Assembly: GCA_900491605.1 (NCBI GenBank)
Contig: UESW01004771.1
Span: 602,958 to 666,957 of the forward strand
Reading direction: 5' to 3'
Length of the DNA: 64,000 nt
Origin: Calamus simplicifolius
Lineage: Eukaryota; Streptophyta; Magnoliopsida; Arecales; Arecaceae
Both the position numbers and the translations under genes were made by a program. Positions within the stretch are counted from its first letter, which is position 1. The number at the start of each line of letters is the position of its first letter. Under the pieces are notes generated by a model. That model was not told the origin of the DNA, made no database searches, and worked only from the letters and a program-made list of their open reading frames with translations. This document shows positions 11,085-22,439 of this stretch, piece by piece.

Positions 11085-12521
11085 TCCTACTAGATGAGCT
11101 CCTTAATGGCATGCTTCAAATTACGGTAATCTTTAGTGTCATGGCCATAATCTCTATGGAAGCGGCAGTAGCGACTCTAGTCGTGAACGACATCCGTCCA
11201 TAACGGAGGAGGATGCCGGAGATAGGGCTTGCTCTCAATCTCCATATGGATATGAGACATGGGGGCAAGGAGAGGTGTAAAATTCTCTTCTCTGGGGGTG
11301 AAGTTTCGGCGCCGATTATCTGATCGGCACGGGGGCTCAGGCTTTTGGGAGGAGGTCCGCTTGGCTCCGTCCAAACTAGTTTCTTGCTAGATCCTCTTTC
11401 AATATCCTTCCGAGTGAAGTCAGCTTCATCGACACAAATATTTCTATGCATGACTTAGAAGCTCATCATAAGAATTGGAAGGTCTTTTGTTCAGCGAATA
11501 GGTGAAGTGAGAGGGATAGAGCCCTCGCTTCAGGCCAGAGTGGCTATAGCATAATCGAGGTGGTAGACCTCAAGGGTTGTTGTCTTGAACCAAACCATAA
11601 AATCCTTCAAAAATTCTCTTTTTCTATTGAACGAAGAATAAACTATTTACTACTTGTGGGATCTTCCGACAGGCATCGAAATGCACTAAGAAGGTTTTTT
11701 CCAACTGTCGGAAGGAATCGATGCTGCATGGGAGTAGATGAGAATACCAAGCACGAGTAGCCTTCCGAAGGGTAGCAGGAAAACAATATATAGAAGGGCA
11801 TCAGCTGTCCCTTGAACTTACATGAGAGCTTTATAACTCTCCAGATGATCCAGTGGATCCATAGTGCCATCATAAGGATCCAGTTGGGGAAGACAAACCT
11901 TTGAGGAACAATCTCTTCCATAATCCAACAGGTAAGGGGTGGACGAGTGTCATAATCCATCCCTAGTTGATTATTGAGCTTTTGACTGAGCTCTTCCAAC
12001 CATCGGTCTTGCTCATCCAAACGCCTCTCCATCTAATAATTAAGGTCCTCGCTCATTGATTCAGAAGACGAATGGAGAGAGCGGTGGTGCTGATGGCAGT
12101 GTATCCGTCTGGGTTCCTTTCCTCGTCTATGTTTTGAGGAGGGGCTACTCGAGTGATGGGTAGAAGACCGTGATCTTTTGAAAGTTTCTTGGTGGTGGTG
12201 CCTGAACGGAGCATGATGATGGTGATGCTCCTCTAGAGAGGGTCTTCTGTAGGTAGATTGTTGACTAGCCGGGAGAGCTGTAGCAAGCGGTATGGGATGT
12301 CCGAGTAGTTGCTGAATAGCTATCGGCTATTGCCCTTGCAACTCACGGACCATCCCAACAAGAGCTTGGACTTGCTGGATAAGAGTGGCCAGTTGTTCAT
12401 GGGGAGTAGATAAGACTAGTGGCGAAGAAAGAATAGGGAGATTAGCCTTCGGTTGCTCGACATGGAAGGAATGCCCTCCAATATAACTGGAAGAAGCCTC
12501 TTGAATATGTGTCACCACCAT
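11085..12521 (-). pseudogene. Element A gag region (degenerate)
   Basis: Minus-strand fragments in several frames. The N-terminal piece (12327-12521) is Gln/Leu-rich. A middle piece (11643-12032) starts MERRLDEQDRWLEELSQKLN. Near 11085-11175 a CRFHRDYGHDTKDYRN string resembles the CxxH...GH...C motif of plant gypsy gag, but the last Cys is Tyr. Gag would form the virus-like particle and bind RNA. It lies directly downstream of the PBS, as expected for the first gene. Confidence 0.65.
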
Positions 12522-12583
12522 TGTTGTTCAAGAGGGGGCGAGCTTATTAGTTCAGAGTTACAGAGCTATCCTTCTATGCCAAC

Positions 12584-12600
12584 CCCTACCCGGCACGCCA
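12584..12600 (-). other. Primer-binding site of element A
   Basis: On the minus strand, a few bases after the 5' LTR, the sequence reads TGGCGTGCCGGGTAGGG. It is clearly homologous to TGGCGCGCCAGGAAGGG at the same place in element B (31265-31281). Its position and the conservation between two elements support a tRNA primer site. I did not assign the tRNA; matching it to the 3' ends of plant tRNAs would settle that. Confidence 0.7.
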
Positions 12601-12606
12601 ATCTAA

Positions 12607-13841
12607 TGATGTCTGATCACCTTGAGTTGATGTCCTTGAGCATCAGTGGAAGTGTCATCAAATTGCTGAAGAAGCTTTACTCCGGCATCGAGATCTACAA
12701 GAAGTCTCGGGAACCGGATATTCCGACAAAGATCCTTCGACGCTCAAGTTAGTGATCAGAATCACAGCTGTGAGCTTGAAAAAGCTCAAGAGAGAGAGTT
12801 AAGAAGAAGATGATCAAAAAACTCCGAGTGTTTTAGTGCTCATTTCTTCATCAGGGGTCCCTATTACCCATTTTATTGATACTTGGGGTCTGTGTAACTT
12901 AATTCAAAAGCTTTGGAATCTCATGATGATCCACGACTTTTGCCAATGAAATGTCAGAACTAATGGGATTTACCCTATTTAAACTGAGTGATTGGCACTT
13001 TTTATGGTAGATGATGACTATTTTGGCTTATCTTGATCAGAGTCATTAATGCTTCATGATGAATTATGACTTCTTGGGTTCATCTTGATCAGAGTCATTA
13101 ATGCTTCATGATGGATTGTAATTTCTTAGGCTTATGCCGAATCGATGGAGATTGTCTTATTAGACATATATGACTCATAGATGATCGATGGGTCCAGCCT
13201 TATCAGAAGTGAAGGCTTGCTAGGGAAGCTGAAGTTAGTCTTGAAAATAAGATAAAATAAGAACAGGGGCCGCTTCAGGGCCTATCATGAACTAGGGTCG
13301 CCTAGAAGCTGGGACCGCCTAGGAGCCGGGGCCGCCTGGGGCCGCTCAGGAATAGAGGCTACTTTAGGGCCGATCATGAACTAGGGCCGCCTAGAAGCCA
13401 AGGCCACCTAGGAGCCGGGGCTGCTCAGGAACAGGGGCTGCTTCAGGGCCAATCATGAACTAGGACTGCCTAGAAGTCGGGATCGCCTAGGAGTCGGGGA
13501 CACTTTGGGGCCGCTCAGGAACATGGGCTGCTTTAGGGTCGATCATGAACTGGGGCTGCGTAGAAGCCGGGACCACCTAGGAGCCGAGGGTGCTTTGGGG
13601 GCCGCTCAGGAACAGGAGCCACTTCAGGGCCAATCATGAACTAGGGCCGCTTGAAAGCTAGGACCGCCTAGGAGCTGGTGCCGCTTTGGGGCCGCTCAGG
13701 AACAGGGGCCGCTTCAGGGCTGATCATGATTTGGAGCCGTCTAGGAGCCGGGGCCGCTTTGAGGCCGTTGTTATCCTAGCTACTCTCGCCATTATGTAAT
13801 TTTGGTCGTTAACACCTATGTGGCTTTTATTAGCCACATCA
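12607..13841 (-). repeat. Element A 5' LTR (1235 bp)
   Basis: Partner of 643-2055, with the same TGAT and ATCA ends. It contains the hairpin GAGCTT-GAAA-AAGCTC at 12772-12787. Its internal ~90-bp GC-rich array (about 13265-13770) has about six units, against about eight in the partner. As the 5' LTR of a minus-strand element it lies at the high-coordinate end, next to the PBS. Confidence 0.85.
13265..13770. repeat. ~90-bp tandem array inside element A 5' LTR
   Basis: About six units of the same GC-rich repeat as at 1296-1985, with the ATCATGAACT-like core repeated about every 90 bp. The copy-number difference accounts for most of the LTR length difference. Confidence 0.85.
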
Positions 13842-13846
13842 GAAAT
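13842..13846. repeat. Target-site duplication of element A, right copy (GAAAT)
   Basis: Identical to 638-642 and directly after the ATCA end of the 5' LTR. Confidence 0.85.
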
Positions 13847-14057
13847 CATATAGTAAAAAAAAGAACTCAAGTTAAAATTAATGAATAGCAAATAAGCTTA
13901 AGTTATAAATATTTTAAACTTTTTTTTTGATATAAAATTATTTTTTAAAGCATTGCATTACTAATATATGATGGTGATTGGTGAAACTGATGCTATGAAT
14001 CCATGTGATGGAGCCAGAGCCAGAGCTCCCCTCCAACCATAAAATCGCATATAAATT

Positions 14058-15794
14058 TGTTGACGCCAAATCCTCCTTCTCGAATGTTGGCGAGCATCCA
14101 GTCGCCTTCTCTAGTAAGCTCGGGATTCTTCGACGAGCTTCTTGCGCCTGGGAGCCTGCAAACAAGTCCCAGGGACCAGAGATTCTAGCGGGAACCCTCC
14201 GATGCTCAAGTCAGTGCTCTGGGCAATAGCCATGAGCTTGACGAAGCTCGAAAGAGGGAAGAAGAGAGGGGCTCAGAGCCGTGCTCTCTGTGAGCAAGAT
14301 AAACGTTTGGGAGTGTAGTGAGTTATCCGTTACCTCGTCGGGTGTCCCTCTTACCCATTTATTGATGCTTGGAGTCTATGAGACTTGGGGCATGATCACT
14401 TGTCAGAGCATTTATGATGATGGCAGCAATGACAGGGCTTGCTTCTTAGTGGCATGTCAGAAGTACAGGCCATGTCCTATCAAATATGGATGACCGCATA
14501 GTTGGCAGGTACTGCTTGATTTGGACAGCCTGTTACGGCATTTTCCAGACGTGTCCTCCATGCCACCCTTCTGCTGTCTTGTGCGGACAGTGATGGGCGA
14601 TAAAGTCAAGCACGTGGGCCCCATAGTGTAGTTGCTGAGGCGGAAGATGAAGCTTGAAGCTGAAGCCGACTCTATCCCTCGTAGAGCATTGATTATAGAG
14701 TACATGCATAGCACTGTTCATACCCTTGGATGAGCTCTAAGAAGGCCGTAGGTGAATACTTGCATGGCCGAACATTGTTCATGGCCGAGGCCGAGGCCGA
14801 GGGGATAGAGCACTGTTCATGGCCGAAGTTGAGGCTAAGGGGGCCGAGCACTGTTCATGGCCGAGGCTGAGGCTGCGGAGGCCGAGCATGTTCATGGCCA
14901 AGGCCGAGGCTAAGTGGGCCGAGCATTGTTCATGGCCGAGGCCGAGGTTGAGGGGGCCGAGCACTGTTCATAGCTGAGGCTGGGGGGGCCGAGCACTGTT
15001 CATGGCCGAGGTCGAGACTGAGGAGGCCGAGCACTATTCATGGCCGAGGCCGAGGTTGAGGGGACTGAGCACTATTCATGGCTGAGGCCGAGGCTGAGGG
15101 GCTGAGTACTGTTCATGGCCAAGGCCGAGGCTGAGGGGAGCTGTTCATGGCCGACTGTTCATGGCCGAGACCGAGGTTGAGGGGGCCGAGCACTGTTCAT
15201 GGCCAAGGCCGAGGCCGAGGCTAAGGGGGCTGAGCGCTGTTCATGGCCGAGGTTCATGGCCGAGGTTGAGGGGGCCGAGCACAGTTCATGGCCGAGGTCG
15301 AGGCTGAGGGGTTGAGCACTATTCATGGCCAAGCATTGTTCATGGCCAAAGCCGAGGCTGAGGGGGCCAAGCACTGTTCATGGCCGAGACCAAGGCTGAG
15401 GGGGCCAAGCACTGTTCATGGCCGAGTACTGTTTATGGCGAGGCCGAGGCTGAGGGGGCCGAGCACTGTTCATGGCCAAGGCCAAGGTTGAGGGGGCCGA
15501 GGGGAAGAGGCCGAGCACTGTTCATGGCCGAGAAGGTGTCTTCTCGAAGCCGAGGGGCTGTCTTGCTAAGGCCAAGGGAGTGTCTTCCCGAGGCCAAAGG
15601 GATGTCTTCCTGAGGCCGATGGGGAGTCTTTTTGGGGCCTAGGGGCTGTTTGGCTGAGGCGAGGGGGTATCTTCCCAGAGCCGAGGGGTTGTCTTCTCGG
15701 GGTTGAGGGGTTATCTTCTCGGGGCCGACTCCAGAAACAACTAGTCCAACCCCGGTAAGATTACCATTGTTCATGGGGCTTATTGGCCCCATCA
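14058..15794 (-). mobile_element. Solo LTR C, same family as element B LTRs
   Basis: It starts TGTTGACGCC and ends GGCCCCATCA. Flanking five-base duplications AAATT (14053-14057 and 15795-15799) are identical. The first ~700 bp align by eye with the LTRs at 25962 and 31285, including the hairpin GAGCTT-GACG-AAGCTC at 14234-14249. A TATA-like AATAAATGG on the minus strand sits where the B LTRs have TATAAAAAG. No PBS, PPT or coding region adjoins, so it is a solo LTR left by recombination between two LTRs. The 3' half is a tandem array that makes it ~450 bp longer than the B LTRs. Confidence 0.87.
14763..15530. repeat. ~38-bp tandem array inside solo LTR C
   Basis: About 18-20 degenerate copies of a GC-rich unit built on GCCGAGCACTGTTCATGGCC plus GAGGCCGAGGCTGAGGG. 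Ancestral-looking single copies (GCACTGTTCAC, GAGGCCGAG) are present in the B LTRs near 26640-26670, so the array grew within this LTR family. ORFs across it are repeat artefacts. Confidence 0.87.
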
Positions 15795-15799
15795 AAATT

Positions 15800-18700
15800 A
15801 TTTCAAATGGGGTCACTGGACAAAGTATATTTCAAATTCAAATATATTTAGCCAACATTGACATTCCTCACTGATTTAGCCCATGTCTACCATCAGCCCA
15901 ATTTATTTATTTTTATAACTTAAGCTTAAATGGTATTTTGCACTAACTAAAAGAAAATGATCATGAATGTGCTCATCCACAAAAGATGAAAGCTCAAAGA
16001 ATGAACTTGGAGGATGAAAGGTTAAAAGGGAAGTGAATTGCTTTGTATCATATGGTGTTTGATATGTGATAATATAATATTATTACAAATCTCATATATC
16101 TAGTAATCCTGCACTTAGCCATTAGATGATTACTGCTTTTTATTTACCTTAGTACTATTAATTCGAATTTGAAAAAAATATAAGATTTAACCTATATTAC
16201 ATATTATATTAAATTTTATTTATATTTGCAATCGATATTTTATCTTCTAACTGGTTGCCTTTTTTTCAGCTAGATTTTATAATACTCTACTAAAAAACAA
16301 GGATTCTTTGTAAAATTATTTTAAAAATATTATATATTTAAATATTATAAATAAAAAATATATATCTAACATTATTATATATATTAAATAATATTTATAA
16401 TTTAAATAAAATTAACTATATATTATAGATTATTTAAATATAATAATTTAATATGAAGATGCTCATAAATATAAATAATTTTAAATTTAAATTTATATAT
16501 TTATTATATAAATATATAATAATTTTTAAAATAATAAAAGTTATGTTAATATTAAATTTAATATTAATTTTGCTAATTGATGAATGATAACTCTTCAAAT
16601 ACGGTTATGGATAAACAATTTTTCAACCCTTATCCTAATATTTAGTTTTTCTTGTAGTCCTACTTAATCTTTTATAAAACTTATAAATTTTAAAGAAGAA
16701 TAAGTGAGTATATTAATATAATATTGACTTAATTTATCTACCATACCTTTACTATTCAATTTGTATATGGATTAATTTAAAATAGATACATATATGAATA
16801 TTCTATATGATCAGTATCCATATTGGCATCTATATTCATTCTATATATATATATATATGAATATAGATATATTAATCAATATCTTACTCTTTGTATAAGA
16901 ATACATATTAGACAAAAAGAAGCATATAGAAACTTTCGAGCGTGCGAAACTTTTCTTTAACGTACTTAAAAAGAGTGATGTGCTAATGTATCGTTTGAGA
17001 AATGGGATAATAAAGAGCAAATGATAAGGTCCAAAGAGAAATAATTCAAGCAATTTAAAAACTAAACTAAAGAAATGGGTTTAGAACTTTTATAAGATAG
17101 TTTGAGATAGAAAGAAAGAGTATTGATGAGAGGTTAGTCAGATAATTAATGTATTTTTGACATAAATAAAGTACATATTTGGATATAAAAATTGATAAAT
17201 GAAATCAAATGATAATAATTTTTGATTTTAAAACTATCATACATAGAGAGAAAGAAAGGAAGAGAAGTAAGTACTTGATTTTATGTCAGATCAAGATTTC
17301 ATTGGATCATGAGAGTCCTATATCAATGGTTTGAGCCATTGAATGTGATGCATCAGCCCTAAATATTTATACACTAAAACTCATATAATTTAAGTAAATA
17401 ATTTATATAATGTAAAATAATATATATATAATCTTTTGATGTCTAAGTTAAGAATCTTCAAATTACATGATTATAGTGTATAAGTATTTTAAAGATAATA
17501 TATTACATCTAATGGCTCAAATCATCAATGTAAAATTTTTATCATTCAAATCTAATTCTATTTGAATCTAAACAGATTTTTTTTAAAGTATAATCAATTC
17601 AAATTCTTAATGTATATAGAACATCTCTTATATTATACTGCTTGGCCTTGATCAACGTTAACCTCTGCACCCTCTTAAACTACATATGCTTTAGCTTCAG
17701 TCATTTAGATATATCTTCAAGAAAACTAACATAATCTGCCGAAGAGAAGGAAAGGTGATTTGAACGCATGACTGAAAGCATAACTGATCCTTATTTTGTT
17801 AAAGTAGATGATTTATTCAATCTACTTCGTCCCTTGTTATTTCTTAATTATTGTTGCAACAACCCTGTGCTCCAAGATATATAGATCGTGACATGAGCAT
17901 TCACCAATATCTTCTCATATATAAGATTCCAGAAGAAATACAACTCCCTCCTTGATGAGCTGCACCCAAATCAAATAGGCACATCCTCCGTCTTCCCTTT
18001 GCACGTGCATTAATTATACGTACGTCTATTTTATACCACAATATTATTAAATTATACACTTAGAGGCCACATTATAAAGAAATTTCATGACCTTGAAACC
18101 GATATATATAACTTGTCTTTTATTTCTAGTTCATCTTAAGTAAAGCTGATTTAAATAAAAGTTGTAAAGCATGGTTTAATTAACATTAAATTATCCAGCA
18201 TATGGTAAACACTGAAGCATGTTTTACAGGAAAGCGTGCACTGTCACTGTTTTCTGTTTGGTTGTATACCCGTACATGTTATAATAAACTACACCATGCA
18301 AACTGATCACAACAAGCGTAACTTAACCAACTACTAATATTTCGCTTTGGGATGGATGTTTCTTGGGATTGCTAGCTACATGGATTGAGTTAGCTCGTTA
18401 CATCGAGAAGGCAGTACTCTTGGCCTTGCCCCCAATCTAAAATTGAATTTAGGTCAAGATTTTAAATTCATTAGCTAGTATAATCTGATTAGGTTAAGCC
18501 CATGCAAAGAAATTTAGATCAAGCAAAAACTTAGGTTGGGTCGGAACCTAAATATAATCCAAACTCAAACAAAGATGTTCACATTTGGATTGAGACCGAA
18601 TTAGAATGGAATGTAGTTTGATTAAAATATCAAGTTATTCTTCTATAATTAAAATATATTAATTAATAATTAAATATTAAATCATCATAGATTTAAATAA

Positions 18701-19350
18701 AACTAAATGGAGTTGAGTTAAACTTGAACTTTAAGTCAATAAATTTTAATTTTATTCAAATAATTGATTATTTTTAAATTTAGAAGCTATTATTTGTATG
18801 TGTATTAGTGTACTGGCTAGAATAAATATTTAAGCATAACTAAGAGAATAGAGATAAAATAAGACTAGTTGTTGGAATGGAAAAGAGGAATCATTTTGAA
18901 TGAGAACTGATCCAACCGATCCAATTGTGAAAGATATTGTGAGTTGCAGATAAGAGTTTCATATGATTTCAATTTTTTAAGCCGGATTGATTGAGGTTTT
19001 ATATTGGTTTAAATATATTTTTATTAATTTAAATTAAATCTTAATGATATATTGTTAAAATTAGGTCAAACAAGATTGAAATAAAGTTGATCGCAAACAT
19101 AACTTGAATTTAGATCTAATTTAAATTTTGAATCCAACCCAATGGATGGATCTTTAAACTTAGATTGGGTCTCTTATTTCACCCGTAGTAAAAGAGGCGG
19201 ACTACCGAAAGAGGAAGGGATTTAAATTTAGGAGATCTCTACTTTCGCAAACCCAACAGTCTCTGCCACGGCCTCGCACAGTCCGCTTCCTTCTTTTCCG
19301 GCGTCGGACGGACGGACTGACGGGCGGACGGTTACGCTGCCTCTGAGGAC
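15800..19350. other. AT-rich intergenic spacer
   Basis: No gene found. Long AT-rich stretches (especially 16070-16880) with a short TA run near 16842-16858. Scattered short ORFs have no recognisable domain. One MITE-like inverted repeat is listed separately. The block 18430-19190 has repeated GGTCAAG/TTAGGTTGGGTC-like phrases that may be old repeat debris, but I cannot assign it. Confidence 0.6.
17288..17585. mobile_element. MITE-like inverted repeat
   Basis: Two arms of ~80-100 bp are imperfect reverse complements. The left arm holds TCAATGGTTTGAGCCATTGA then ATTTATACACTA; the right arm holds TAGTGTATAAGT then TCTAATGGCTCAAATCATCA. They flank an AT-rich centre around 17390-17450. Size and structure fit a miniature inverted-repeat element with no coding capacity. 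Outer ends and target duplication are not clear, so the boundaries are approximate. Confidence 0.45.
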
Positions 19351-19423
19351 TTTGGAGCTTATTTCATGTACGTCAAGTAAAGTAATGGATGAGAGAGAGT
19401 ACGTACGTGCTTTTGTCTACTTC

Positions 19424-19430
19424 CACGTGG
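19424..19430. promoter_or_regulatory. G-box/ABRE-like motif upstream of CCX
   Basis: CACGTGG, about 570 bp upstream of the TATA box. A second CACGTGT is at 19679-19685. The ACGTG core is bound by bZIP factors in abscisic-acid and light responses. Function here is only suggested by position. Confidence 0.3.
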
Positions 19431-19994
19431 TACGTGCAATTCCTTCGTCCCATCCAGTCGGTTCAGGCCAGCATCACGTACGCTCGTCCCTCGCTCGCTG
19501 TACCCTAATATCAATAATACGGCCAATAGGTATTTTCTTACGTCAATTTTTTTTTTTTTTTTACTTTCAATCAAAATATGAGGATTTTTTTTTCTCCAGC
19601 AATTTCCAGGAACCTGGCTCCAGTGTGCAGTAACAGTGTAACACTAAGTACTCTGAAGAACGTTTAAAAAATTAGCGTCACGTGTAACACGTATGACCCC
19701 GCGCTGCTGCATGCTCTCCCATCGGCCATCAGTGGCAAGCTAGCAACTACTCGATCCCCAGAGCACCGAACAGCAAAGTTTTCCAATACCATTGGGATTC
19801 TGTACATGGCCCCCACCTTTAATTGATTCCCTCGTTGTCCAAATTCTCTCCTTAATTAGTTGGAAACGTTTCTGGGTGTTGTGCCTTCCATTGGACCAGC
19901 TGATGATCGATCCCCTCCTCTCCAGTACCCCCATTGTAATTTTCTTCGTTCTTCAGACAAATGATGATTCCCTTCTCAAATCACACCACCGGTC

Positions 19995-20002
19995 TATAAA
20001 AG
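19995..20002 (+). promoter_or_regulatory. TATA box candidate of the CCX gene
   Basis: TATAAAAG lies ~455 bp upstream of the main ATG at 20452. A second, weaker TATAAA is at 20041-20046. The leader that follows is pyrimidine-rich and contains several upstream ATGs, including ATGTGA at 20192 and an ORF at 20206-20418. A CATG-repeat sits at about 20325-20340. Confidence 0.45.
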
Positions 20003-20205
20003 GCTCAAGAATCCAAAGCTTCAGAAGGCTAAAAAAGGGCCTATAAACTTAGAAGCGTTAGAGAGAGCACGTCTCCTTGCTTCCACTCCGATCACCTCTT
20101 TCTTCTCATATATGCTTCCCCTCCGATGACGATATGGTTTTGAGAAGACTCCCAAGACCATTCCGAAGCACCTAATAACTTAAGGATCGTTATGTGAAAA
20201 AGCCC

Positions 20206-20418
20206 ATGTCTTTTCTTATCATTCTTTTGGATCTAAAGACAACTACACTTCTCGATCGACGATATGTTCTACAAAAAAAAGATCGCTCGATCGAGTCACC
20301 ACCTCACTGCACCAAATTAACCTATGCATGCATGCATGCATCTCTTAAAGCCATGACTGACTGCCACCCACTATTTCTTCCATCAGGCATGCACCTTATA
20401 AGCGTCCCTCTTTTCTGA
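20206..20418 (+). other. Upstream ORF in the CCX leader
   Basis: ATG at 20206 opens a 70-codon frame that ends with TGA at 20416-20418, 33 bases before the CCX ATG. It is preceded by a minimal ATGTGA at 20192-20197. No domain is recognised. If the leader is unspliced these could dampen translation; a leader intron would remove the concern. Coding status is uncertain. Confidence 0.25.
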
Positions 20419-20451
20419 TAGGGTTTGAAGATATCTCTGCTTGCATTATTA

Positions 20452-22193
20452 ATGGCGGCTTTTGCTCTCTCCGACAATGCTAAGGCCTTCATCAACACAG
20501 CCTTCCTCCTCCTCCTGTGTTTCTTCTTCACCTCCCACATCCGTTCCCCCACCACTTTCATTCATCTCGCAGGCCCTCAGGCTCCCAGGGGAGTTGGCTG
20601 CATTGGGCTCCACAAACTGAAGGCCCCCCACTCCAAGTGCCTCTACCTTAAGACCCACTCCCATGCGTGTCCCAAGGCTATGTCAACTATCTCCGCATCT
20701 TCTACTGCCTCTGTGGGAGATACTCTCCGCTAGGGTATGGTCTCCTAGCCCTCTGGCTTCTGGTGCTCTTCTATCTGCTGGGTAACACGGCCTCGCAATA
20801 CTTCTGCTCCTCGGTTGAGAGCTTGTCCAAGGTTCTGAACCTCTCCCCCACCATAGCGGGGGTCACACTGCTTTCGCTGGGAAACGGCTCGCCGGACGTG
20901 TTTGCTAGCATCGTCTCATTCCGCTCGGGCTCGGGGGAGGTGGGGCTCAGCAGTGTGCTCGGGGGTGCATTCTTCGTCTCATGCGTCGTCGTCGGCATCA
21001 TCAACGTGTGTGCGGCGGCGAGCAGCTCACTGCCCCACGCGATCCGCATCGACCGCTCCAGCTTTGTGCGTGATGTGTGCTTCTTCATCATCGTTCTCTC
21101 TTCGCTCCTCGCAATCTTCGTCGTCGGTCGGATCACCATCTGGGGCGCGATGGCCTTCACCTCCCTCTACTTTGTCTACGTCTCCATCGTGTCGGCCACC
21201 CACTTCTGCCGCGAGAAGTATGAGGACCTCGTCATGCCGATCCTCGACCATGAGGAGCTCCACGAACCCGTGTCGACGTCGGTCATGAAGGAGGCTACCC
21301 CTGCGAGCCAGGAGGAGGAGCGGGAGGAGGAGGAGGAGGAGGAGGAAGAAGAAGAAGAAGAGAGCTCGTCAAGTCACCTAATAATTAGACTCAAGTCTAC
21401 GGTGTCATACTACCTTCGGTGGTTCTTTTACGTCATCGACATGCCTCTCTATCTACCGAGGAGGCTGACCATACCTGATGTTTCGGAGGAGAGGTGGTCG
21501 AGACCATTTGCGGTGGCTTCAGCTGCCTTGGCACCTATCTTGGTCGCAACCCTTTGGAACTCCAAGAGAGGGGGGATGGCCTCGAAAGACGGATTGACCA
21601 TCTATCTTTATGCAAGCTTGGTGGGTTTGGTCTTGGGTCTCATCGCACTCCACACCACCATGAAGTCTTGCCCACCGAGGAAGTTCTTGTTCCCATGGCT
21701 GGCAGGAGGGTTTCTGATGAGCGTTCTGTGGACTTACATCATAGCTGAGGAGCTGGTGGGATTGCTGGTGTCCCTGGGGTACATATTTGGAATAAGTCCT
21801 GCCATTCTAGGGTTGACAGTCTTGGCATGGGGCAACTCCATTGGGGACCTGATAGCAAACGTTGCAATGGCCACGAATGGGGGACAGGATGGCGCCCAGA
21901 TTGCGATCTCTGGGTGCTATGCTGGGCCCATCTTCAACACATTGGCTGGCTTGGGGTTATCTCTTGTGGTGTCAGCTTGGGCGGTGCACCCAGCTCCCTT
22001 TGTGATCCCAGTGGCGCCTGCGCTGTTTGAGATTCTAGGCTTCATGATAGGAGGTCTGTTGTGGGCTCTGGTGCTGCTGCCTCGGAAGGACATGAAGCTG
22101 GATAGGATCTTGGGGTTTGGTCTACTGGCCATCTACTTGTGCTTCCTGTCCCTGAGGCTCTCTCAGAGCCTTGGCCTGGTGCAGCTTGATTAA
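20452..22193 (+). CDS. CCX: Cation/calcium exchanger (CCX family), coding exon with a 1-bp frameshift near the N-terminus
   Basis: A membrane antiporter of the Ca2+/cation superfamily; plant CCX proteins move K+, Na+ or Ca2+ across endomembranes or the plasma membrane. The main frame (20667-22193) encodes 508 residues. The alpha-1 repeat has LSLGNGSPDVFAS and the alpha-2 repeat has LAWGNSIGDLIANVAMA, the family's ion-binding signatures. About 11-13 hydrophobic segments surround a cytosolic loop with a long Glu run (about 21310-21363). The N-terminal part lies in another frame: ATG at 20452, a hydrophobic signal-like segment, then a Cys-containing region with KCLYLKTHS. The two frames meet at the CCC run 20660-20662; one missing C there accounts for the break. 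The total would be about 580 residues, the usual CCX length. The ORF has no native ATG at 20667 (the codon is GTG). A sequencing indel or a real recent null allele are both possible. Apparently intronless coding region; TAA at 22191. Confidence 0.9.
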
Positions 22194-22365
22194 TGTACGT
22201 TCTTATCTTCTTACTTTGCCTGCAGAGGCCGGTAGTTCATGCGTCTCTTTGGAGGGAAATTTTTTTGTTACTTATATATACTCCCTTGTTTGTATAAATA
22301 ATTAGCGATAATATGCCTTAATTAATTAGGATTGTCAGTGACTAGTTATTAATTGCACGCTTGCT

Positions 22366-22367
<2 letters not shown>

Positions 22368-22431
<64 letters not shown>
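22368..22431. repeat. (TA)n microsatellite, ~32 units
   Basis: An uninterrupted TA dinucleotide run about 175 bp after the CCX stop codon. Likely length-polymorphic, and a place where assembly length may be unreliable. Confidence 0.95.
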
Positions 22432-22433
<2 letters not shown>

Positions 22434-22439
22434 CCTATG

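Larger units (their letters stand above)
643..13841 (-). mobile_element. Element A: full-length degenerate Tat-like Ty3/gypsy LTR retrotransposon
   Basis: Two related LTRs (643-2055 and 12607-13841), each starting TGAT and ending ATCA, flank an ~10.6-kb interior. Five-base duplications GAAAT lie directly outside both ends. A PBS-like stretch adjoins the high-coordinate LTR and a polypurine tract adjoins the low-coordinate LTR, so transcription runs on the minus strand. On that strand the order is gag, protease, RT, RNase H, integrase (the Ty3/gypsy order). Then come a long 3' region with a tandem array and an oppositely oriented gene. A long 3' UTR with tandem repeats plus an antisense gene is known from the Tat branch (Retand, Grande, Ogre relatives). 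Assignment to Tat is therefore an inference from architecture and domain style. Many stops and frameshifts make it non-coding now. Confidence 0.88.

Noticed and set aside
14760..15816. ORFs rich in Glu/Ala or Leu/Gly over LTR C
   Set aside because: Products of the ~38-bp repeat read in different frames.
20667..20669. GTG as a genuine start codon of CCX
   Set aside because: Plant nuclear genes start at ATG and the missing N-terminus is present one frame away; a 1-bp frameshift explains it better.
20902..21288. 128-codon plus and 129-codon minus ORFs inside CCX
   Set aside because: Shadow frames of the GC-rich CCX coding sequence.
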